Source: Lineus longissimus (lineage: Eukaryota > Nemertea > Pilidiophora > Heteronemertea > Lineidae). Taken from it: a stretch of 64,000 bases of DNA. The position numbers were made by a program, and so were the translations under genes. Below the pieces are notes generated by a model. That model searched no databases, was not told the DNA's origin, and saw only the letters and a list, made by a program, of their open reading frames with translations. This document shows, in pieces, positions 38,932 through 49,100 of this stretch. The number at the start of each line of letters is the position of its first letter. The stretch's first letter is position 1. The stretch covers positions 19,907,501 to 19,971,500 of the forward strand of contig NC_088310.1 in the NCBI RefSeq assembly GCF_910592395.1. The letters run 5' to 3'.

Positions 38932-40582
38932 ATGACTTGCGAAGGTGCAGGTGTTAATATTCCTGGGTCGCATCCGATGCCAACAGAGATGACAGAGTGT
39001 TTCAGGCTTTTTATACTCTCAACTGCATGGCGGAGTATATTAAAACACCACTGGTTATACCATGTCGTGGAGTGTGTCTGATACTCTGTCTCAGTCCTTG
39101 AATATTGGCTGCATTGGCTTCTTTTTCATCCCTTCACGCCAGCCGCTGATGTTGAGTTCTTCCACGATGAAAAATTATTATCGAATTTATTCTTTTCCCT
39201 CGTAAATTCTCTTTCATCTTACGCACAGGGCCATTAGGTGTGCCAATGTTTTCTTTTGCGTTGATTTGCGTTTCAGCTCTTGAGTGTACTCTGCACTTTG
39301 CACTGTGACCAGGTGGGGATGCTTATCTTCACCCCAAGCGGCACAAACATCATAATCAAAACAATCAAATTGATAAAGGGCCTTGGACAAAAGGGAATTA
39401 ATTTAGGTGTTGATTGGGGAGGCGCCGTATATTGGTCCCTCACACGTACCCGGTATAATAACCCTTTCATTTAGGCCTTTCTATCCTTATCAACGCGACA
39501 TCATGTATATCGTGGTAATAAATATAAGAAAATAAGATGAGAGGTCCAATTAATTAACATCATGGGATATGGTCAAGTCTCGACATGAATTGCACCCAGT
39601 GGCGCCGTCTATCGCAATGCGCCTCAACTCACAGGGAGAGGTTTGACGAGTTCCAAGACCAGTGCTTTGTTTGTGGTAATATTTGTTGTATTATGTAAAA
39701 AACTAAATCTTTCAGACTGAAAACTATGTAGGCCGGTTCGTTGATTAGCATAAAAGCTCCCCGGTAAAGGTACCAACGTTTACCGGGTAATTTGTGATTT
39801 TTCGCGGAATTTTTCGGCTCGCGTGTGAAACGTAAAAAAACCTGATTTGGTTTGGCCACGTCATGCCTCAATTTATGAATGAAAAGTAACGTCACGGATG
39901 AATGACGCGCTCTCCGCTGGTCCATTCATAAATTTTATTCAAATCAGATTTTGTGAATGGATTCACCACCATGCGTCATGACGTCACGTCATTTCAAATC
40001 CATTCATGCTTTCAGCTGGGATGCTCAAACAGGTCATCATGAGTACACAGTCCTGTCTGTCCTTGCCCTACCTTCATGTGTGAATGCCCTAATTAACCCC
40101 CTCCCCCCCGACTCACGCACACCTCCGGCCCCCATAGAGCTCCCTATGCCCTGGCTTCCCGATATCGTCTGGGCGAGCGGCGTTCCGGGGGTAGATTTTT
40201 TTTAAAAAGACAAGTACATTGTACATAGCCACCTTTCCTGTAATCAGTAGCCTGCCACGGTTGGACCTTTTACACGTATATTCCTGAAGCTCAGGCCAAC
40301 ACTCGGTACTATCGACCGAGCTTCCAGTAACGCGTGCTAGGGGAGGAGGATACGACTGACTCTGGATTGTCAAGGATGCACTAACATCAGCAGTGTAACA
40401 CTGCTGCTAAGATGCACTACATCGCTCACAGCGAGCCCAGACCAGATCAGCCCGCTCACGACGTCACGAATGACAATGTCCTTCCTTTGGTTTTGATAGT
40501 TGCGCGTACACCACGAAATATTGGTGGACCAATTGCACGTACACCACCACATTACCGCAACAAATTTGTTCGGAAATCCATT

Positions 40583-40754
40583 GCCGGTGTAAAAGTAAAA
40601 AGTGTCCCCCCTGGAAAAAGTGTCCGGCCCTATTGTATTCTGCAATATGGTTCTATAGAGACCCTGACCGTCAATAGCTCAGAGATTGAAGCGCATAATA
40701 GAATCCTTTGTTCCCGGACATTTTAACCTAGGACATTTTAAACTTCTACACCGG
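40583..40754. repeat. Nested inverted repeat, CCGGTGTA(A/G)AAGT ends
   Basis: Left CCGGTGTAAAAGT...AAAAAGTGTCCGG is mirrored on the right by CCGGACATTTTAA...ACTTCTACACCGG. Probably a small MITE inserted in the surrounding cluster, with CCGG as termini or target site. Confidence 0.5.
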
Positions 40755-40762
40755 TACAAATT

Positions 40763-40828
40763 GCCGGGCGAATTTGTCCCATCAAGCTTGATGGGACAAA
40801 TAAGCTTGACGGGACAAATTCGCCCGGC
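40763..40828. repeat. Near-perfect hairpin, 27-bp arms
   Basis: Arms GCCGGGCGAATTTGTCCC(ATCAAGCTT) and its complement at 40802-40828 differ at a single base, with a 12-nt loop that itself repeats GATGGGACAAAT. Confidence 0.8.
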
Positions 40829-41301
40829 TTGTTAAAAGCTCGGCTTTGTCGTGGTGTACGCGCTAATGGATCGGCAATCAGCTAGTTAGATGGTTCGGCG
40901 ACAGGCGGCGCTTTCGAAATGGCGCTTTTTATTGTTTGCGCGCCATCTGTTGCCGGATTTTATAACTAGCTGCAGCGGTGGTGTACGCGCTTGGTGGATT
41001 TTAGATGGTGCGGCATTGGTTCGCGAACCAAGATTGGTGGTCCATTTTCAGGTGGTGTACGCGCGGCTAATGTGTTCAATAGAATTAGAAATCTATTCGA
41101 CTGGATTGCTGATGAAATTCCCTTCCTAAAGACACCAATGATGTGCCGTTTAGTTCATTAAACCCAGCCCGGCCACGTGGAAATGCCGCACAAATTCCTC
41201 CCGCCAAAAAAGATCGTCAATGAAATGGCCCGGTTTTACTTAAACTGTTGCAACAGAAACTATATTATTTCTTGAAAAAATTAGTTTTTTAGTCGGAAAG
41301 G

Positions 41302-42471
41302 TACGGTGGCTGGGAAAGGACATCGAAAAAAAAAAAAATATCGGCGGGACGACTTATTATGTCGGGGGGGACGACTTATTATGTCGGGGGGGGGGGGGGG
41401 GGGGACGACTTAGTAAGTCGGGGGGACGACTTATTATCTCGAGGGGACGACTTAGTAAGTCGGAGGGACGACTTGTTATGTCGGGGGGACGACTTAGTAA
41501 GTCGGGGGGACGACTTATTATCTCGGGGGGGGGGACGACTTAGTAAGTCGGGGGGACGACTTATTATGTCGGGGGGGGACGACTTAGTAAGTCGGGGGGA
41601 CGACTTAGTAAGTCGGGGGGACGACTTAGTAAGTCGGGGGGACGACTTATGAAAGCGAGGGCGAGGCGTGGCTGTGACTGTCTCATCTCTCTCACCATGT
41701 TGTCAACACGGTGGAGCAGCCAGGACCGATTCGGCCTGGCTGTGACTTCCTCATCTCTCTCATCATGTTGTCAACACGGTGGAGCAGCCAGGACTGATTC
41801 GGCCTGGCTGTGACTTCCTCATCTCTCTCACTATAATTATTGTCAACTACGTTGTAAACATAATGCTCAAAATTGATTCATGAAAAAGGCAGTAGGGCAA
41901 TATTATTATTAAGTTGTCAACTACGTTGTAAACATAATGCTCAAAATTGATTCATGAAAAAGGCAGTAGGGCAATATTATTATTAAGTTGTCAACATGGT
42001 GAGAGAGATGAGGAAGTCACAGCCAGGCCGAATCAGTCCTGGCTGCTCCACCGTGTTGACAACATGATGAGAGAGATGAGGAAGTCACAGCCAGGCCGAA
42101 TCAGTCCTGGCTGCTCCACCGTGTTGACAACATGATGAGAGTGATGAGACAGTCACAGCCAGGCCGCATCAGTCTTCGCCGCACTGCCTAGTTATTGATA
42201 TGGCGAGAGAGATGAGACAGTCACAGCCAGGCCTCGCCCTCGCTTTCATAAGTCGTCCCCCCGACTTACTAAGTCGTCCCCCGACTTACTAAGTCGTCCC
42301 CCCGAGATAATAAGTCGTCCCCCCCGACTTACTAAGTCGTCCCCCCGACTTAATAAGTCGTCCCCCCCGACTTAATAAGTCGTCCCCCCGACTTAATAAG
42401 TCATCCCCCCGAGATAATAAGTCGTCCCGCCGAGATTTTTTTTTTTTCGATGTCCTTTCCCAGCCACCGTA
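41302..42471. mobile_element. Foldback transposon 1 (long TIRs, internal satellites, 6-bp TSD GAAAGG)
   Basis: The left end TACGGTGGCTGGGAAAGGAC and right end GTCCTTTCCCAGCCACCGTA are exact complements, flanked by GAAAGG on both sides (41296-41301 and 42472-42477). Moving inward, each arm has an A or T run, an array of about 18-20 bp units (GACGACTTAGTAAGTCGGGG, itself palindromic), then units of about 66 bp beginning CTGTGACT...CTCATCTCTCTCA. The centre has two 74-bp direct copies starting at 41841 and 41915. No transposase is encoded, so it is non-autonomous. Confidence 0.93.
41340..41652 (+). repeat. Satellite array in left arm of foldback 1
   Basis: About 14 degenerate units of GACGACTTAGTAAGTCGGGG with variants ATTATGTC and ATTATCTC, and a long G run at about 41384-41404. 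The array is mirrored at 42249-42435 with fewer units, so the two arms have drifted in copy number. Confidence 0.9.
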
Positions 42472-42611
42472 GAAAGGAGGGTTCATAGTCGAGTTTCTGT
42501 TTCTGTCCTACCCAGCTACTTGTAATAATTAAATTCCTTTTTATTTCAGGCGTTCCATCCTCTCCCTGCGATCAGCCATGCAAGACAACGGTATGGCGAC
42601 GAAGTGCGTAT

Positions 42612-43305
42612 GGCACACATTTTCGCTTATTTTGAGGTTTTGAAATTTGTCAGGCATCCTCCTTTTTGAGGTGTTACATTACCCAGTCTAATATACCCGA
42701 GGGACTTGCTTGGTTGCTAGTTATAACCTGCCTAGGCAAGCCAGCAATGTTGCAGCTTGTATCTCTTTGTACCCATCACGACGTTTCCTTTCCGCTTTTA
42801 CAGCAATAATATCAGCATGTGCTGCCAGCTATATACCATGTTCTGAAGATGCTAGTCTTGCTCTAACCAAATTCCCTTCCAATCCAAAAACAATGCGAGT
42901 ACCCAGGATTGTTGATTGCGGCCGTAGGTGTCCGGACAGGTAATTCCTCCGGACACCCCCAATTTTCTTCCCGGGCTTCTACGGCCCAGACTCCGTTAGA
43001 GGGAGGTAACGGACCGATTAACTCTGATGGTTCAGAATGCCTGAGATCAGGTTTTTGAGACTCTCCTACTTTGATACAAAACAATATCGAGAGGTGGAGT
43101 GTATATTGAAAATGACCGATTATGTTAGGATGGATACAAATGTAAAGCTGCAAAATTGCTGGCTTAATAGCCTTCGCCATAGGTTACAACTAGCAACTAT
43201 GCAAGTCTCCTTCGGGTATATTAGACAGGCCTCTGGGTAAAATAACACCTCACAAAGAGGGATGCCCGACAAATTTCAAAACCTCAGCGAAAATGTGTAC
43301 CAATA
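42612..43305. mobile_element. TIR element with ~150-bp terminal inverted repeats
   Basis: Left 42612-42757 (ATGGCACACATTTTCGC ... GAGGTTTTGAAATTTGTC ... TCTAATATACCCGA ... TTGCAGCTT) is mirrored by 43146-43305 with a few indels. The roughly 390-bp interior has only short unrecognised ORFs. No clear target-site duplication, so an older, non-autonomous copy. It sits just right of foldback 1. Confidence 0.75.
43025..43120 (+). repeat. Dispersed repeat, copy within the 42.6-43.3 kb TIR element
   Basis: Shares CCTGAGATCAGG(T/C)TTT and GAGGTGGAGT...GTATATTGAAAA..ACCGAT with 38186-38280. The second copy suggests the TIR element family is also present, in fragments, upstream of ZFP36. Confidence 0.5.
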
Positions 43306-43629
43306 ATGAATGACATTATCAGATCCAATAACAACTCCTTGACCACGTCTTACCAGTTCAGGGAAAGATGTCCTGAATGGTCCTGTCATTAGGAAACCAT
43401 CCAAGACGATGAACCTCATTTGGTTGAACGATGTAAACCTCGAGCTCATCTTGGAGAGACAAAGACACTACGACCAATGGTGGGGTAGAGACTTCAATGG
43501 AGCACACACCCACACAGAGCAATGAGTCTTCAACTATCGCTTCAAGATCTACTTACCAAACAAGTCATGCTTCAAGAGGAGTTTGCAAAGGAAACGTGGT
43601 CAGTGTCAGCCAGACACACCCGCTCAGAG

Positions 43630-43880
43630 GGCCCTAGTGTTGTCTTCCCATATTAGATACAAGTACTTTTAGGAGGGATTAACACCTTGGAGGAGACTGT
43701 CCTCTCGTTTCAAGAGACAAGTGTACAAACGAGTGTCTTCAGGAAGGATTCCCAACTTCAAGGAGACTGTTCTCTCATATTAGACACGAGAATCACCTTT
43801 AAGGATTCCCATTTTGGAATAGACCGTCCTCCAAAACATGAGACACGAGAATCTCCAGGATTCCGATATTGGAGGATGAC
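43630..43880 (+). repeat. Degenerate ~60-bp tandem repeat
   Basis: Four diverged units share (A)GGATTCCCA.TT..GGA, GACTGTCCTCTC and GACACGAGAATC(A/T)CC. Period is about 55-65 bp. Unit-to-unit identity is low, so this is an old array. Confidence 0.6.
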
Positions 43881-45528
43881 ATAAATTAGACGCCGAATGG
43901 ACAAGCTACATGTATTTGGTCTTCAGGTTCCGAACCATTATTTCCGAAAGAAAGGCCCTTAGAAGACGACGCAAAGTTTCATGGATGTATGAGGATGGTT
44001 CGATTGTCCTTATTCACTCCTCAATGGGGTGATGTCGAGTTATGGACCTCATGGTGAATTAAATCAGAGGGAGTAATAACATGAGATAGCAGACGCTATT
44101 GCCTGGAAGCCAAAAAGTTAGAACAAAATCGAAAAAAAATAATGAGACTTTTCCTCAGTTTTTAACAGTAGAACACAATAAAGATAATTTGCCTGATCAC
44201 CAAGGTAATTTGGCAGTCATTTTATCACCAAATGACAGCTTTGAGATTAATGGTATTTATTTTCATGATAGCTCCATGATGTTTTCCTTTCATCAATACC
44301 TGACAGAGGTTCTAGGAGTTTTGATACCAGAGTGGTGTGGGAAAGTACTAACACTGCCAATTTCTATGATCGCTATTTGTCTATTTGTCTATTAGTTTGT
44401 CATTGGCTCACCTGGTGATGAGTGGCCAGAACTCTCCCTGCCGATTAAACACTACCCTGGGATTAACCCATTCAAGTCAAAGCCAAAATTTGCACATAAA
44501 TCGGAGTCTGACAGCCAGATAAGCAGTTCAACATTACATGTCACATTACATACAGCGATTCAGGTTCAGTTCAGGAGAATGTTTTGGCAGGAAGGAGGGA
44601 GGCTACCTTGTAATAATTGACCATGGATGCAAGTTGTCACAAGGGCGCAACTCCAAAAAAATGCCTAGGCTACATGGGTTACAGTAGAGTATTCATTGAA
44701 AACACTGTTTTGACAGAAAATGCACTTCTTGGCTTTTCCAGATGTCAGAAAGAAGCCATCATGTTTACTCAAAGCCTCTCTTTGATTAACAATCCATCAT
44801 GTTGGTGGGTTTTCCCATGCCCCAGGCCTCCAAGGTGCTGCCCTCATCTACCTGTGCCACAACCAACAACACCTTGGTGCAGGTGAAAAAGATCACAGTT
44901 TAGCGATGTCACTTCGACTTGCAATGGCGTTAGTTTTTCAGTAATTGAAACTCATTTGTGTAATTGTCCTCAGCGCCATCCTTATTCAGAAGGACAAACT
45001 AAATGATTGCAATCCATCATGAGCTAATGGACTTTTTTTGGTAAAGAAGGGAATATAGCAGGACATGATTTGTATGTATTGATAGCTCCCCAAAAGGACC
45101 AAGCATGACTAAAAAGAAATAACTAAAAAAGAAATAATTGAATGCAAATTGTATTTCATTATGGTCTTTCCCTCCCACCTCTCTGATAGCTTGATTTCGA
45201 CAACTCTGCCCAGAGAGCACTACCTCAACTCATAGTTCCCGCCCAATTGGATGTGTTCATCATTAGGATGTCTCTCTGCAAAAAACACTTGGCTATCGAG
45301 GAGAAGCAAAACAAACTATAAAACTAAACTCTTCGTACGACCGGAACTTTAAAAAAACTGCAATATGTATGCCTGAACAATGACAATGAGAGACATTCAA
45401 GGAAATGTTTTGGATAAATTACAGTTGTCCAGCAAAGATTTCTGTCTTTTCAGTAGTTTGGCAGTCGCAGGCAAGATACATTTCAAATGAAATGCACTTC
45501 AACCCTGACTTGTGAACAGCTAACTTCT
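43881..45528. other. 3' flank of THADA, includes its 3' UTR
   Basis: Directly follows the THADA stop. No AAUAAA or AUUAAA was found on the minus strand in the first kilobase; the nearest AAUAAA (TTTATT on plus) is near 44257. The 3' UTR limit cannot be set. No other gene seen. Confidence 0.4.
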
Positions 45529-46167
45529 TTAACTTAAAGCCTCCTTTAGAAGTCCCGAATGTAACTTGTCGACTATGTCTTTCATTTTGCTCAAAGTCTG
45601 ATCGTAAAAGTCCCACGTTGAGTCGGCAACAATGTTGCCACTCTTCTCCAGACTCCCACGCAGCACAAAAAGAGTGGTAAGAATCCTGTAGGTATCCGTC
45701 ACCCATTGCGAATAGCTCGGAAAGTCTACTATCACCTGGGCATGGTTCTGCACGGTAGTCAAGAGGGACAGCTTATCATCCAGTAGTAAAGAAAGTCCCC
45801 CATAAGTATCATAAACAGTCATATGATCATTTGATACTGCTGGGAACATGGAGAAAGGTAACTTTCGATTGCTACCTACACCGACAACAGTTGGAATCGC
45901 CTTGGCAACAATGTCCCAAACAGTACTTTGATTGGACGATTTGAAATCCTCCGGCACTTTGCCAGGTGATGTTTGAGGTGATCCACTCAATTGACTTTTA
46001 CGAGTGTCTTGCAGCATCGGATTCTTGCCAATCTGTTGGTTTTCATCGGCAGATGTTTCAGGAATCTCGAGGAATGTGTGCATATGACTGACTGCCATCC
46101 GATTAAAAGTAACGTCATCCTCATAAGTGTTGAGTTCTCCTTTGTCAAATAATCTCCCTTCCTGATC
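45529..46167 (-). CDS. THADA: THADA terminal coding exon with stop codon
   Basis: Acceptor TATTTTTCAG|GATCAG joins in phase 0; TAA is at 45529-45531. The exon starts DQEGRLFDKGELNTYEDDVT, which aligns with human EDYLFEKAEVNFWAETLI near the THADA C-terminus. The remaining residues (about 180) are poorly conserved, as expected for this end of the family. The open frame continues 5' of the acceptor to an ATG at 46212, which I treat as intron. Confidence 0.88.
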   Translation of the reverse strand, partial: DQEGRLFDKGELNTYEDDVTFNRMAVSHMHTFLEIPETSADENQQIGKNPMLQDTRKSQLSGSPQTSPGKVPEDFKSSNQSTVWDIVAKAIPTVVGVGSNRKLPFSMFPAVSNDHMTVYDTYGGLSLLLDDKLSLLTTVQNHAQVIVDFPSYSQWVTDTYRILTTLFVLRGSLEKSGNIVADSTWDFYDQTLSKMKDIVDKLHSGLLKEALS

Positions 46168-49100
46168 CTGAAAAATACAAGTTGGAGAGATCTGCTGTAC
46201 TTCCTCAACCAAACAATAGCAAAAAGAGACAAGGCGATTTTATGCATTTCTGATACGGTAATAGGCATATTTGGTTATAATAACCCGATGTGAAAGGAGT
46301 TGATACAGAACTATTTGAGTTTAAACAATTCTCGAACTATTCAAACTAACAAATGACAAGATGCAACACTCATATTCATAAGTCAAATATGCATCGATCG
46401 CCTTCTGTCAGCCTCTGCCAATTAAAGCTAATAGAGTCCAAATTAGTTAAGGAAGCCCTAACGGTTTTACAGGCAGGTAAATACAGCTGTAAAGGTGTGT
46501 CAATAAAGCAGAATAGTACTGTTGAAAACTTTGATTTCAAATTTTGAATTGGCGCCTTGGAAGATCAGGCGAGGCCTTCAAAAACCTCAAAACAAGACTT
46601 TTAAACCCTTATTTGGTCGAATATTAACTGTAATGCTTTTAAAAACAGCCCACCATCAAGCCAGAAAAATCATTTAACCCCAAAGAAACACTCGCATGTT
46701 TTCATTGGTAATTTTCCCACCAAGATTTTCCTAAGATGAACTCATTTTGGCGTTAAATCATTTGATAATACACTGAATGAAGTTTATTTTCAATATTATC
46801 TTAAGGTGATGGCTAGCCATCCGATTGATCAGGACTGGTAGAAATCGAGAAAAAGAGGACGAAGAGAAGAAATGATTGACTCAATCAATCGATTATGTAA
46901 AATGCCTAATCAATTATGCAAACGAGTTAATCAAGCATGCATCAATCAAGAGGAATCCTAGCTGGCTAGCAACAGTTTTCTTAGTCTATCTTGCTGGCTG
47001 GCTGACCAGTCTGATGCAGTAATGGGGGGATGATGGGCAAATGGGCAGGTATTCAGGTAAAGTGATAACACCCTTCATCAGTGGGGAAGAGGGCTTTATG
47101 ATATTTCTAAGGCCCTTTCCTTAATTCAATTATAGAGCATTAAGTAATGCTACCTTCATCAGCTAAAAACTCTCTCACTGCTGCCCGGAGTAACAACACT
47201 TGTAAGCTACTCTGTTCTTGTCGTACTCATAAACACAACTCTTGTTCTTGCATCAAACTCTTGTTCTTTTTTGTGCTAATGAACACCCTACAAAGGTTCT
47301 ACTGTATAATGAAAAGGCCTGATGTCCACATGGGAACAGCTATGTGTTTGACCCCGCCTAACAACCCTACCCTACAGGGATCTATGGGCGGTTATTTCCG
47401 CATAAATAGAGGTTGTCTCAAATAGACATTTTATGTCGTGTTATGACTCGAATAGACGTTTGGTGGCGCTTTTCAAATAGACATACACTCAAATAGACGT
47501 TTGGTGGCGCTCGTATCTCAAATAAACATATATTGTCGTGTTTTCTGATTTGTGTGTATAACTCAAATAGACGTTTGGTGGCGCTTTTCAAATAGACATA
47601 CACTCAAATAGACGTTTGGTGGCGCTCGTATCTCAAATAAACATATTGTCGTGTTTTCTGATTTTTGTGTATAACTCAAATAGACGTTTGGTGGCGCTTT
47701 TCAAATAGACATACACTCAAATAGACGTTTGGTGGCACTTTATTTGAGATACGAGCGCCACCAAACGTCTATTTGAGTGTATGTCTATTTGAGATACGAC
47801 ACAATATGTTTATTTCAGGTACGTCTCCGTTAAAACGAGCGCCACCAAACGTCTATTCGAGTCATAACACGACATAAAATGTCTATTTGAGACAACCTCT
47901 ATTTATGCGGAAATAACCGCCCATAGGGATCATACATTTATCAGAACTTTAGATAACCCATGTCATGTTTACAAGAGTTTGCACTACAGATCCTGAAGCT
48001 AATGTTCATCACATGTCTCTGTCAGTACAAACTTCTGGGAAATTAACTTCAGAATAGCATAGTAAACAGGTAGAGTATACCAGCAGCTAACACTGGCCCA
48101 TAGGGTGGGCTTAATTTTGTGTCACCAAAGTGGTTGTTGACGACCTGGTTACACGCTCAAATCATCTGTTGACATGCGTTGCTATTAGATGGCTACTTTA
48201 CAGTAATTGAAGGTACAGTTCAACCAAATTGTTTATAGCTGCCTTTCACTAAATGCAGGCATTGCATGAAGCATATAGGCAGCAGGAGAGATAGCAAAAA
48301 GTCAAGAAGATGGGCAGACAATATATCAAACTGCTTTTACAAATTGACAGATCCACAAATCTCTGGCTGAGAAAAGGGCAGCCCCAAGCAATCCTTAAAT
48401 TCCCAGTGGCAAAGAATTTTTTCAAGGGGGCGCTCCACTCCCTGTTACTGCGCTTTCCGCATGCGGCTGAGGACCACGGTAGGGGTAGAGAAGCCCCCAG
48501 GCCCAGGAGAAGAAATCAGGATTGGTTACAGGGAATCCTTTAGCTGAATACAGGGTGTGCCCCGTAAGTTGCCAAGCCTTGCAGTATTTCACCATTTGCA
48601 AAGCAACCAACCCCAGGGTATAAGATCATGGTGATATGAATTACATAGGATTAGCTAACTGCCAGGGAGATGCCCGATGATTGAGAGGCAGATCCTTCCC
48701 CAAGGGTTCCCTGGGTTGTACCAGGTAGAGGGCCCAAGTCTAGACTGAGGGATCAATAACTGGCAGAGGGATTAACTTCCCTCCATATTTCAATCATCAT
48801 TCTGGTTACTAATCAACTGATGTTTGCTAAAGTAATTTACACCAGATATCTTAAAAGTTTTATTTCTATAGCCATGGTTACCTTGATGATAATATGGACG
48901 CAGGAACATTCTCAAATTCAAATTTTTCATGTAGATATCAAGTTAGGCGATGCATGCCTGCACCAGAACTTAATAATTTTGAATAAATTTGATGGTGATG
49001 TTGCATGCACCAGTATTTTCAAAGACTGACATGGATTCGGAATCAAGTCACCAACTGCCATAAAACTTTTATGACCGCATGGCACATAACATTACTAAAT

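Larger units (their letters stand above)
40502..41064. mobile_element. Inverted-repeat cluster ending in GCGCGTACACCAC
   Basis: GCGCGTACACCAC occurs at 40502-40514 (and as GCACGTACACCAC at 40535-40547), and its complement GTGGTGTACGCGC at 40851-40863, 40978-40990 and 41052-41064. The outermost pair could be the ends of a 563-bp non-autonomous element. I saw no clear target-site duplication. Two further palindromes are nested inside. Confidence 0.5.

Noticed and set aside
41359-41652. 97-codon ORF of GDDLVSRGDDLLSR repeats
   Set aside because: Translation of the foldback satellite array, not a gene.
46168-46212. ATG-led 5' extension of the last THADA exon (MVEEVQQ...)
   Set aside because: A strong acceptor TATTTTTCAG at 46168 and phase 0 continuity with the exon at 54072-54226 make the extension intronic, not a separate gene start.
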